A stretch of DNA of 64,000 nt from Plantago elongata. Lineage: Eukaryota > Streptophyta > Magnoliopsida > Lamiales > Plantaginaceae. Below the pieces are notes generated by a model. That model ran no database searches. It was not told where the DNA came from and saw nothing but the letters and a program-made list of their open reading frames with translations. The translations under genes were made by a program, and so were the position numbers. Of the stretch, positions 1 to 11,488 are shown in pieces (the stretch's first letter is position 1; each line of letters opens with the position of its first letter). The stretch is from NCBI GenBank assembly GCA_036897095.1, contig JAYMSP010000201.1, forward strand, positions 1 to 64,000, written 5' to 3'.

Positions 1-202
1 GGTTTCTGATCGATAGCAATCGGAATTCAGACAGGCAAATTGTCATCTATCAGGAAATAGCTATAGCCAAACTGAAATGAGCAGTTCAAACTGGCCTACT
101 GGAGCTAAAAATTCAAGTTATCTTTTCATAATCAGTACTCTACAAGTCTACATTATGCAACTGGTAAATTAAATTGAAAGTGTGGCACAATGTTATAACT
201 AC

Positions 203-840
203 CTTCCAGCATCTTCAGGACTAAATTCAACATCATTGCAGCCCAAGCTCCTCGCGTAACTGACCATACTCGTCGCCTTAGCAATCACCTCTTCCTGAGT
301 CATTTTCAGCTTATGCTTCATATGAATCTCACTAGTAGCAATAAACGTATGAATCCTCGGCTTCTTCGCATACTTCACCGCCTCCCACGCCCTCTCGATA
401 TCCTTCTTATTACACCTCGACAGGCCGCAGATAACCGGAACATGATCAGAATCCGCATTGTTCCCAACCTCAATCGCAATCAGCTTCACTGCCTCGAAAT
501 CAGCTCCAGACGAGGCCGGAAATCCAGCCTCGATTATGTCCACACCAAGGCGAGCTAGCAATCTAGCAATGTCGAGCTTCTCCTTAGTGGTCATAGTGGC
601 GCCAGGTGACTGCTCGCCGTCTCTGAGAGTTGTGTCGAAAACACGGACGTATTTCGGGTCGGGTATGTGATTGGGGATGTATTCCGGTCGGGTAACGGAG
701 CATCGGAAGGAGATGGTAGGGGTGTTGCGGTCCTTAAAGGTGAGGAGAGGAAAGGAGTGGCGTGGAGAGGTGTGGTTGGAAGGAAATGAGGTTGTGGAGA
801 AGATAGTTGAACAAGGACGTCGGCAAATTGAAGATGACAT
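203..840 (-). CDS. IPMS: 2-isopropylmalate synthase, exon 1 (5' part only)
   Basis: Catalyses the first committed step of leucine synthesis, condensing acetyl-CoA with 2-oxoisovalerate in the plastid. This exon encodes 212 codons plus two bases. The Ser/Thr/Pro-rich N-terminus (about residues 1-55) looks like a plastid transit peptide. From about residue 62 the HMGL-like TIM barrel begins, with the family signature [18 protein letters not shown], which carries the catalytic Arg and metal-binding Asp, followed by [13 protein letters not shown]. The exon ends in EFSPEDAGR at a GGAAG|GTAG donor (exon end 203), so bases 1-202 are intron 1 and the rest of the gene lies beyond the left edge. The related methylthioalkylmalate synthases share this region, but outside Brassicales IPMS is the natural call. 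The ATG at 838-840 is the first in frame before the transit peptide. Confidence 0.95.
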
Positions 841-2061
841 GGCTTCGCCGGAATGTTTACCGGTGGAGTTGGATAGATTGGTTTGTGGCGGCGGCGCGGT
901 GGTGGCGGCTGGGCTGGGAGTCAGGGTTTAGAGTCTGCTTGAGTGCGATTAAAAGCGGATATGAAGTATGAACTTTAATTGTCGCATTTGAAACATGAGC
1001 AAAATCGTAAGGAGTCGGAGTCGATAACCGACCCGGTTGGCAATGATAACCTAAGTATACTGTGATAGGAAGTGATAACTTCGTATCTCATATGATAACG
1101 TGATTAATTATCGGTTGTTGAATGGTAGATGATCATAGACCAACTTAACATTACGTATTTTAAAATTAATTCAGAATAAATATACGTTCAAATTACAATA
1201 GATGTATTTTTAAAATAAAGATGATTATAATTTATTCGTATATTTGATTAAAACTTAAAGATAGTGACATTATTAATGTGTATAAATATACAAACTAATG
1301 TATAATTAGTCGACTGTAGAGGTCGTATTATTTGTTCTCTTGTATTATTTGTAGTATTTATTACTTTTCAACAAGAATTTATTTTTTCAACTGCCATAAT
1401 TAACATAAAATTCAAAGTTATACCCATAATGTAAGAACCACCGGATCCATTCTATGGTACTTCTAAGGTATGAGTTTTTCCAATAAGTTTTTGCTTCAAC
1501 ATTAGCACAATTATGTTGTCTCCTTCCTTGTCTTGTAGATAACTTCATAAGTATTCAATCAACCCATAGAAGGCATGAATGAGAAAGGGAGTTCGGTTGG
1601 GGAAGCAATTTGATCAATCTCCGTTTATCATAGCTATCGCAGCACAAAATAAAACTGGAGAAGTAAGAATTTAATTGTAACGGAGGATTATAGTCGTTTT
1701 CTAGGTTCTTTTATTTCAATATATTCATAGTTCACTAAATTGAAATAGGGCTCAATGTACACTAGTATCATAATTTTCATGAGGGTGAAATAGTAAACTC
1801 TCTAATATTTTCAGTAGATTTTTTTATTAGATAATTGATTAACTCTAACTCATCTAGCCTTCAATTGTGCACTAAAAATAGGTTTGAAATGGTCCCTAGT
1901 TATAAAAAGGCCTAAACTCAACACAGCATGATTTGCTGCAAACATGCAGCAGTAAACTTCACACTTTTGCTTGAAGTTACTGCTGATCATCCATGAAGGT
2001 CTAAGTTTCCGAAATTAAACTCACTAATTTCTTCAACACTTAGACAAAACCAAGAATCATC

Positions 2062-2133
2062 ATGAATAATACTCCTTACTTTGTGGTCATGCTTGCAGTT
2101 ATCCTCTTCAACATATCATTGTGCTCCTGTTAG
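2062..2133 (+). CDS. Possible 23-residue secreted peptide or orphan first exon
   Basis: An ATG at 2062 opens MNNTPYFVVMLAVILFNISL followed by Cys-Ser-Cys and a TAG stop. The string is strongly hydrophobic and signal-peptide-like. A TATA-like TTATAAAAAGG lies near 1899, about 160 bp upstream. Small secreted peptides of plants often begin this way, and the ORF could be the first exon of a cysteine-rich peptide gene whose remainder is lost. No convincing splice donor or second exon was found. It is not recognised as a known peptide and could be chance. Confidence 0.2.
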   Translation: MNNTPYFVVMLAVILFNISLCSC

Positions 2134-2263
2134 TCGTCTAATAAATTCAAGTCCGTTCATACGAACAGTGCATGTTATATACTTTTGTATATTATTATGG
2201 TGTACATTTTAAGCTATGTTATTTTCATCTGAACATAATCTCGTTATTATTAATTTTTCAGAT

Positions 2264-2292
2264 TAATATATATATATATATATATATATATC
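2264..2292. repeat. (TA)n microsatellite
   Basis: About 14 uninterrupted TA dinucleotides lie in the IPMS-TMK spacer. This is simple-sequence DNA with no sign of function. Confidence 0.9.
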
Positions 2293-3081
2293 ATACCCTT
2301 AGGTCTACATGACATATCTCAAATACTTTAGTGATAATTCAATACTTATCCAGTTCTATTCAAATGAAATTTACACCAATTTGATGAATTAAATGCTTTC
2401 CTAAAGATGCATACATCTCATCGGATACGCTACACCATAACTTAGGAAATCAGAAATCAACCATAGACCATAATAAATAATTTTACCACAAACCTTCCGT
2501 ATTCAAAGAACCCATTATTGCAATAATAAAATTATAATTAGATTTGATTTTCACGCAATTAAGACCATTACCCTCCCTAATCCTCTCAAAACAGACCGGA
2601 TTACACAATTAGCGTAGGTCCCACGCGTACGTGCCAGCTGTATTCCGTCTTCCCTCTCTAAAAATCACACAGAGAGAAATCGCAATGAATGTTACTCCTT
2701 TTATGGTGATGAGTGATGACTCAACAGAACACTCACACACCAAATACTACTTTCCTTTCCTTACTTTCATTTCCTTTCCCCTTAAAAAAATTCTCTACCT
2801 TTCCTCCTCTATTTCCGCCGTCTCGTCTGCTCAATTCAATTGACTCAACACTCACTCTTCCTTCTACTCTTTTCCTTTCTCATGAACCCAAAATTCGATT
2901 CTCTTTCCTTCATTTCCATTCACAACTTGGAAATTCTCCATAATTTCAACTACCCACTAAGAAATTAAACTCTCTTCACCAAATTCCACCCACATTCACG
3001 CAAACCAAAACAAAAAAAAAAAAAAAAAAAAAGTAAAACCCTTGTAGAAAGAAAGCCAAGAATTCTGTGGGTTTCGATTCC

Positions 3082-6000
3082 ATGATGGGTTTTTCTCCGA
3101 CGATTTTCGTCACGGCGTGTTTTGTTCTCTCGACCCTTGTTGATGGACAATCGGGTGACGCTTCGGTTATGCAGGACTTGAAGAAGAGCTTGAATTTGGG
3201 CTCGGCGAGTCAGCTCGACTGGTCTGACCCGGACCCGTGCAAGTGGGCGAAGGTGGGTTGCCAGAACAATCGGGTCACTCGGATCCAAATCGGTAACCAG
3301 AAGCTAAACGGGTCGCTTCCACCGAGCTTGAGCAAGCTCAGCTCGCTCCAGATTTTCGAGGTTATGGGGAATGGCATCTCTGGTTCTTTACCGAGTTTTG
3401 CTGGTATGAGTTCTCTGCAGAGGATTCTTCTCGATAGCAACGGGTTCACTTCGATTCCACCTGATTTCTTTGATGGTATGAACTCTTTACAGTCTGTAAG
3501 TATTGATAAGAATCCGTTTTCTGCTTGGACGATTCCAGAAGGTATTAAGAGTGCTTCTACGCTAGTCAATTTCTCGGCGAATAGTTGTAATGTTTCCGGG
3601 CTTGTTCCTGATATTTTCGGGCCCGATACTTTTTCTAGCTTGAGTAATTTGCATTTGTCGTTTAACAATTTGGAAGGCGGGTTGCCAGCTTCGTTTGCCG
3701 GCTCGTCGATTCAGACTCTGTGGCTGAATGGACAGACGAGTAGCTCTAGGTTGAATGGTTCAATTGCTGTCCTGCAGAATATGACTCAGTTGACACAGGT
3801 TTGGTTACATGGGAACTCTTTTACGGGGCCTATACCGGATTTATCAGGGTTGGTTCAGTTGAGGGATTTTAGTTTGAGGGATAATAGTTTGACTGGCCCT
3901 GTGCCTGACAGTCTGGTGGGATTGGAAACGCTTGCAGTTGTGAATTTGACGAATAATTTGTTGCAAGGGAAGACCCCGGGGTTTGCTAGATCGGTGCAGG
4001 TGGATATCTCTGACGGTTCGAATAGTTTTTGTTTACCTACACCTGGGGTGGAATGTGATGCTCGTGTTAATAGTTTGCTTAATGTGTTGGGTGATGTTGG
4101 GTATCCGGTGAAATTTGCACAGAATTGGAAAGGGAATAATCCTTGTTCATCGTGGTTAGGGTTAACTTGTAGCAGTGGTGGTAATATTACTGTTGTCAAT
4201 TTCCATGGTATGGGGCTGGCTGGGACAATATCACCGAATTTTGCACAGATAACGTCCTTGCAGAGGTTGATCTTGTCTAATAATAATCTGAACGGAAGTA
4301 TCCCGGGTGAACTGGTTAACTTGCCCAACCTTGTGTCATTGGATGTTTCGAATAATCAGCTTTGGGGTAAGGTTCCTCCTTTTCGTAACAATGTGATCGT
4401 GAAGACCGATGGAAATCCTGATATTGGGAAGGATGCTCCACCACCGTCTGCATCACAGGGTGGAAGGACTCCTGGATCAGGTGGCGGTGGACAGTCAGAT
4501 AGTGGAAAGAAGCCAGCAACTGGAGTTATTGTTGGTTCGGTTGTTGGGGCATGTGCACTTGCATTTGCTGGGGGGCTCGTCTTCTTCATGTGTAGAGCTA
4601 AAAATAAGGGCTCTGGAAAAGTCCAGTCTCCAAATAATGTTGTTATACATCCTCGGCATTCGGGATCTGAGGACGCTGTTAAAATTACCATTGGCGGTCC
4701 GAGCACAAATGGTGGTGGGACAAGTGAGACTTACAGTCAAGCAAGCAGTGGAGGACGAGCTGATCTCCATATTGTTGAGGCTGGCAATATGGTAATATCC
4801 ATTCAAGTGCTGAGAAATGTGACGAACAATTTTAGTTCGGAGAACATACTTGGGAAAGGTGGATTTGGCACGGTTTATAAAGGAGAGTTGCATGATGGGA
4901 CTAAGATTGCAGTCAAGAGGATGGAGTCTAGTGTGATGAGTGGGAAGGGTTTAGACGAGTTCACATCTGAGATTGCGGTGCTTACGAAAGTACGTCATAG
5001 GCATCTCGTTGCACTTTTGGGGTACTGCTTAGATGGTAACGAGAGGTTACTTGTTTATGAGTACATGCCTCAGGGAACACTTAGTAGATTTCTCTTTCAT
5101 TGGAAAGAAGAAGATTTGAAGCCACTTGAGTGGATGCAAAGGCTAATTGTTGCATTAGATGTTGCTAGAGGTGTTGAGTATTTGCATGGTTTAGCTCACC
5201 AAAGTTTTATTCATAGAGATCTCAAACCATCAAACATTCTACTGGGAGATGATTTAAGGGCTAAAGTTGCAGATTTTGGATTGGTTCGGCTGGCTGATGG
5301 TACAGCGTCGATAGCTACTAAACTGGCTGGAACCTTTGGGTATCTTGCACCTGAGTATGCAGGTAAACTTGATTTTCTTTGCATTTATTTAGATGTTTAT
5401 GATGTTGGTTTATTAATCTTGAACTGTGAAATAACTCATGTAATGCTGGTGAACGTTTCAAAATCTCTAATTGCTGGTTTTCTTATATTTTCATTTGTGA
5501 GTTTCGTATGTACTATTCAATTATTAAATTTGGCCTGATGTTAGTGTGAGGTCAAAAGATAGATGGACCTACTTCATTGGATGATTGCATTGCTAGTCCC
5601 ACGTACCAACCCTGTCTTATCTCCCAATGATGTGTTTTTTTCCTACTGCATGTCTCTCGATGCGTTTCTATGTCGACATGAATGTTAGAAAGAAAAGTTT
5701 CTTCTTGATATTCTAAGTAAAATGGCTGCTGGTGTACGTAGAACCGGTACTTATCCCCTGTATCACTGATTTAGGCTCATCATATGAAATTATCCATGTT
5801 AAGATGAATTTGCATATCCTCAAAATGCTAATTAGATAATTGCGTTAGGCTCTAGGTTATATGAATATTTCATACCAAAATCAATGTAGGTACTAATTAT
5901 AAAAAAATGTTGCAATGCCGACATCCTCTGTATACACTACAAATTGACCACATTTTAGTAGTAGCATGCTGATTTAGTAAGGATTTGTGTTGGTGTCTGA

Positions 6001-6855
6001 CTCTGGTGGCCAACCAACAACCAATCATATTGGGGGATTAAAAGATTAGATAGTTGAATTATGGATTTTAATCCTTATTTTTCCCTCTCTCTGTTATCTT
6101 TTTCTTTTTTCTTAATCTTTATTTGTATTATTCTCAAATGTAATACTCCATATCCATATCACCATATGTCAACTTGCTATGTGAATACTTGAGTAAATTT
6201 TTGTTTTTCACGGTTTTTACCTGAATTCTCATGTTATGCTTGGGTTTATAATACACAATCCTGTTAATATTTCCCAAATTAAGCTTTTCATATTTGACTA
6301 AATAGCTTTTTTGCATTTAAATGTACAGTGACTGGCCGAGTGAGTACTAAAATAGATGTGTTCAGCTTTGGAGTCATTCTAATGGAAATCATTACTGGGC
6401 GAAAAGCTTTAGATGAGACCATGCCCGATGACAGCCAGCATTTAGTGCCATGGTTCCGCCGAATGCTAAACAACAAAGATATGTTCGCGAAAGCCATCGA
6501 CCCGACATTGAACCCCAACGAAGAAACTCTCAATAGCATCAACACTGTTGCTGAGCTGGCAGGCCACTGCACTGTCCGGGAGGCTTACCAGAGGCCTGAT
6601 ATGGGCCATGTTGTGAACGTACTGTCATCTCTAGCCGAGATGTGGAAACCAAGTGAAGCCTCCGATCTTGATGACTATGGAATCGACTATGATATGACTT
6701 TACCTCAGGCAGTCAAGAAATGGCAGGCGCTGGAAGGGATGAGTGGTATCGGTTCTTCATCATCATTTCTTGACAGCAACGATAATACTCAAACGAGTAT
6801 ACCGACAAGGCCGTCTGGATTTGCAGATTCATTCTGTTCGGGTGATGGACGTTGA
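3082..6855 (+). CDS. TMK1: TMK1-type leucine-rich repeat receptor-like kinase
   Basis: Plasma-membrane receptor kinase of the TRANSMEMBRANE KINASE family, which acts with auxin-binding proteins at the cell surface. Two coding exons: 3082-5362 and 6329-6855 (phase 1 junction, GCAG|GTAAAC to TACAG|TG), giving 935 aa, close to the 942 aa of Arabidopsis TMK1. A signal peptide occupies about residues 1-22. Two LRR blocks are separated by a cysteine-containing island, the TMK hallmark. The membrane helix is at about 481-505. The kinase has GKGGFG at 591-596, [13 protein letters not shown] at 711-718, DFG at 731-733 and APEYAVTGR across the intron. The C-terminus ([11 protein letters not shown]) is typical of TMKs. 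The start is ATG 3082, or its neighbour 3085. Reading through the intron would add a spurious tail to 5538. The sequence fits TMK1 better than TMK4. Confidence 0.95.
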
Positions 6856-7654
6856 TTTTAGAGGTTACTCTAGGTAGAGGGGTTATTTCTGTTGCCGTTC
6901 CGGCTTCAGTCTGCAAGTCGGGGTGGTTTGGGTGAATACTCTTGTCCTTGTTTTTAATGTGAAATCTCTGGTATTGCAGGAGTTTGCTGAATTTTAAGAT
7001 TCTTCAGTGGTGATTTTATGGTGTAATGTAGATCAGTTTTATCACCCTGCATGGTTATTCTATTCTTCCTGATTCTGTCATGTTTCATTTCTATTCTCAT
7101 TGTTCTTGGATGGCTTCATTACTTTTTTTTGTATAGTGTCAGAAATTTCTTCAACTTAATTTTATACAATTGGCATATGCTAGTCAGTCTTCTTGGGACT
7201 TGGGCCTTTATTTTTTAATTCATGTCTGACTACAAAATATGAAATTACCCCGAGTTCCTTATTTTTAAGTTTTAAGTTTAACCTATATAATAACTGATAA
7301 ATATGATAAATATTTTGAAATTTTTTATGTGACATATGTCCTACTATATCCCTACTGGCCCAGTCATGCCTGGTAATAAGTTAACATGTCAGATGTAGGT
7401 TTGTGTCGCTATTAACTCATGGGAATATGGGGCGGTTTGTGTCGCTTAGCATATGGAATATGGGTTCCTTCATGTTGCTAGAATAAAGGTTACCCAGAGG
7501 AAAAAGGCACTTATGCAATCAGTATGGTCCTGCCAAAATTAAGTCAAATTGTGGACCATAAAATTATGCCATTGGGAGACAGTGAATTCCTACATAAAGA
7601 TTGTGATAAGAATTTCCCCAGGAATAAAATTAACTCTTATTTATAGTTGATAAT

Positions 7655-7745
7655 GAAATGTAACTCAATTGATAAGACGTTTCAATTCTATTTATTAAGT
7701 CGAGGTTTAAATTACGATTTAACCGTTTAAGCGTTTAATTTGTTG
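7655..7745 (+). mobile_element. tRNA-derived SINE-like fragment
   Basis: The sequence carries a box A-like segment (CTCAATTGATAAGACG), a degenerate box B (GTCGAGGTTTAAATTACG) and the following TTTAACCGTTT. The same order of motifs occurs in the better-preserved copy at 33585-33682, so the two probably belong to one plant tRNA-related SINE family. No target-site duplication could be fixed here. Confidence 0.45.
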
Positions 7746-9228
7746 GAGTGATAGTCCAAAATCCAAATGCAATTCGAAGTTGTATGGTTTGTAATTTATT
7801 ATGTACATCTGTTTTGCACATTACCAAAGTCAAGGCCTCAAGGGTCATTTACTGCTGTGATACTATATGTTTTTGACCCAAAGCCGTTTATTGACTGTAC
7901 CAGCTACCAAGGTGTACTTTAACTTTCTTACGTAATTTGGTACTTCCAAGACGGAGGTGGTTAGGGGATTTTTGGTATAGAATTTAAATGGATATTTGGA
8001 TGAATTTTGGTGAAATTGTGTTTGGATGGAATTGGAATAGAGGTATTTAAAACGTATTTTAATCCAAATCACTGTTTATCGAACCAAATAGATCGATTTA
8101 AATTCTTTTTCAAACAACCAAGGTCATTATCAGGAATTTGATTGGCCTCAGTATTCAACACTTGTAGAAAAATAATGGAATTTATTGGAAATTAATTTTG
8201 TAGGTTACGTTTTAAATTATTGGAGGTGGTACCGTGGTAGTAGATGACACGTTCATAATAATTGGCTGGCACACCTTGTATACTTGGCAATTGGCAATAT
8301 GGCAATATGAGATCAGGTGTTTACTACCGATACGGTAGGTCACCTAAAATTTCAACTCCCACGCTCAATACTTATTCCGGTTTGCCAAGTGTAAAAAACG
8401 TAGATGAAACTCCAAAAGTATATTAAAATTCATCAAAACCAAAACGAAAAGGGTAGCGGGTGTAATTTTTGAATCATTAACAAACCACATAGTATATTTA
8501 AATTTAAATCTCAACATTTTAATATTTATAACCAAACATAAAATATTTATAATAACGTATATTAATCTCGTATTTTTACTTGCAGTCTCGTGATAAAAAT
8601 TATAAGATAGTATGGATATAGCACGTAAATGTTGAAAATGTATAATATTTAAAAGGAAAGGAGTTGATATATTTTGGCGCGACTACGGTTAATCGTCTCC
8701 ACGTAGTAGAAGTTAGTGGACCAAATCTTGTCACTATCTAATGTAATAATATAAATACGCAGATAATCAAACTTTTGTTTGCCGTTAGTCACGATCCCAT
8801 TGAAAAATAATGTGCAAAATCATTATCTATTGATTGTTCAATTGATATGGTCACACAATTAAATATTTATATATATATATAACTAATTGAGTTGGTATTG
8901 GTAATCAAGTTGCTAAGAATGTTCTAATCATAGGAATTAGACATAATCTGAAACAGCTCAGCCTTCTATGACTGAAGCTGTCTGCTTCTGGTGATATAAT
9001 AATATACTAATGGTGGGATTAGGCTCGATAAGTTGATTATATTATCAAGCATTTGACTGGTAGAGTTGTGTAGTTTAATACTTAAAACTTTGATTAAACA
9101 TGATGTGATTGTGACTATTATGGTTTTATCTAACTATTCTTCTTTTTGTTTGTGTCGGAGATCCAACTTTAGTTAATTGTATATAGTTTGGTTTCGTGCC
9201 TGCAAAAATTTCTTAGCACTTTCAGCCA

Positions 9229-9434
9229 TTATTGCCGCCCAACACGTCTGAGGGGCGGAATCACAATGGTCGTAATGCGACGAAAAACAATATTATATAT
9301 CCCTTTGTTTCAAATTTAACTTTTCAGTTATTATTATTGTCCAACACCCAACACGTCATTTATACTACTGAAGGGTGGAGTCGGAATTGACTATAATGCG
9401 ACGAAAGTCCATTCGTTCAGAATTTAACTTTCTA
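9229..9434. repeat. Diverged tandem duplication of about 100 bp
   Basis: Two adjacent units share, in the same order, TTATTG, CCCAACACGTC, GGCGGA or GGTGGA, TAATGCGACGAAA and AATTTAACTTT. Unit 1 is about 9229-9330 and unit 2 about 9334-9434, with small gaps between them. The sequence is not recognised as a known element. Confidence 0.6.
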
Positions 9435-11488
9435 CGTGCTTGGGTACAAATTCAAATATAATAATAAATAAAGTATTAAACCATAGTAATATAATAAGAA
9501 ATAAAGTGATTGAATATGACATAAAATAAATAGAAGAGGAAATGTTATAATACACTACAACATTTTAGCTCACCGTGATTTTATACCGAGATCTTTTTCT
9601 TTTAGAGTCTGCACTAGAACACGTTAGAAAAAAATAATCACTAACACAAAGGTTGGATGTCGTCCAAAACTTCTGTTAGTGAAGGTAAAAAAGTCATTTT
9701 TCACACGTTTTCCTCCATACCTTATCTGATTTTTCTTTCTATTCACTCGATTTCCCTCCATTTATTGCACACATAAACCCTAATAAAATTTCCCAATTCC
9801 TAGTTTCCTCATTTCTGTCCAATTCCAACAACTTGGCTAAAATTCCTAGTAATTCGAAGATGACGGATGATCCAATCCCTACAATTTTCCAATGTAAGGT
9901 TCCAAGTGCTCGAATCACATATTGAACGCACGTGCATCCCGATCTGAGGTTCGATAGATGTTGTCTCTTTGGTGTATATGTGTTAATTGTTTGTATAGTT
10001 TATGTATTGGCGGCTTGTTTTTATAGTGTAATTTATTGATTTTTTTAAATGAAATGTGCATTCTCATATGGTTATTACAATGTCAAATTTCATGTTGTTG
10101 TGATTGAAAGATGAATTTGAAAATTGGTACTTGAAACTGCAAACTTGTACACAAAGTGTCACTCGACACACCAACTTTTTGATAAAAAATCAATATACAC
10201 AAAAAAAACTATTCAAAATAAAGAGCTCGCTATCTAAACCCTTTATTAAAATACCATTTTCCACTAACGGCCAAGTTAACACCGTCTAAGTCTTGTGTTG
10301 ACTTGATCTGTTGACTAACGTTATAGTGCAGATAAAAAAAAATAAAAAAATCTCGATGTAAAATTAAAGTGAGCAAAATGGTTTTAGTGAGAAATAAAAT
10401 TTTCTCTAAATAGAATATGTAACTAAACTAAGAGAGAAAGTTTGCATTTAATACTGGAGAAGTTGAAATCAAAATGTCCCACAATGAAAATGCAAAAAGT
10501 AAAATTGGAGATGGAGATAATATACGTTTATTTGATGCTAGGGCTTTCCGGTGCACCCTCAAAGAGTGTAAAAGTTATGTGACATTTCATGTGGATCTCA
10601 TTCTAATCATGAGTGGGAATGCACTGGGAGAGACCCAACATATTTTCAACTAGAATATATAAGTTACCCCTCCGTACATAAAATGATCATGACTCCTACT
10701 CTCGGATTGTTAGCCTAAGGGCCTAAGACCTAAGTTATAAGTTACTCTCACTAAATTATTAACTGACTTATCAAATATTATTTGAACATTTTCACTAAAT
10801 TCAAAAAACCATCACTTGCTAAATCTGTAGTTACATAATCAAGTAGTCATCTAAAATGAGTTAGCTTATGACTTACTCATTAACTAGTAGGATGAAACGA
10901 TGATCATCTCTGACCAACTAATTAGTAGTCTAGTATCATGAAACAAAGATTATTTCTAACCAACTATAGTTAGCAATAAGTTAACACCTGGAGAAAGATT
11001 GACAATGAAGCAATCTCCTGGGCTGGAATTTGGGATACATTATTTGGGCTTGACACAGATAGTCCAGTATTATAAACCCATAACCAAACAGTGCACGTTA
11101 CAGATCAACCCAAGACTGTAAAATATGGGCCAACCGAAAACCAATATATGGGCTTCATTTAATAACATATAGTCGGCTCGTGGGCTAGCAGGTGCAACTA
11201 AACTGGGTCAAGTTGTGACTTTCAACTTGATATTTCCTGGAAAATCTGCATTTTGTTCCTTTCTCTGTTTCTATGCATCACCATTTGGTCTTTGTTGATA
11301 TTTTCAAAAGAAGGAAATATCTGGGAAAAAGTCTTCTATCTGCTTCTTTCTTCTTCCACAAGAACATCGATACACTCCACTGTTTGATTAGGAGTTCAAT
11401 TGAGCAGTTTCGAACTCGTTTGTTTCTGTGGTTTCGATCTAGGATTTAGGGCATTTCTGTTTGTGTGGATTGCGAAAAATTCGTGATC

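Larger units (their letters stand above)
841..3081. other. Divergent intergenic region between IPMS and TMK
   Basis: This 2.2-kb spacer should hold both promoters. The IPMS leader is probably within about 841-960. The TMK side, from about 2720, is pyrimidine-rich and then A-rich, ending in a run of about 21 A at 3012-3032, typical of a long plant 5' leader. The middle is AT-rich with no recognisable gene apart from a tiny ORF at 2062 listed separately. Confidence 0.6.
6856..11488. other. Intergenic region, TMK to Hsf
   Basis: This 4.6-kb AT-rich spacer begins with the TMK 3'UTR. It contains a SINE-like fragment near 7655 and a diverged direct repeat at 9229-9434. A short gene-like stretch lies near 9700-9950, with an AAACCCTAA box, a pyrimidine-rich leader and a 21-codon ORF starting ATGACGGATGAT, but no downstream coding exon could be found. 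The Hsf promoter and leader occupy about 11230-11488. No other gene was recognised. Confidence 0.55.

Noticed and set aside
3210-3668. 152-codon ORF antisense to TMK exon 1
   Set aside because: It is a mirror of GC-richer coding DNA with no protein-like motifs; the sense strand is plainly the kinase gene.
5363-5538. Continuation of the TMK reading frame past APEYA
   Set aside because: It follows a GCAG|GTAAAC donor, is hydrophobic and unlike a kinase; the frame resumes correctly at 6329.
10104-10289. 61-codon ORF in the TMK-Hsf spacer
   Set aside because: Low-complexity, Lys/Thr-rich and not protein-like; probably repeat DNA.
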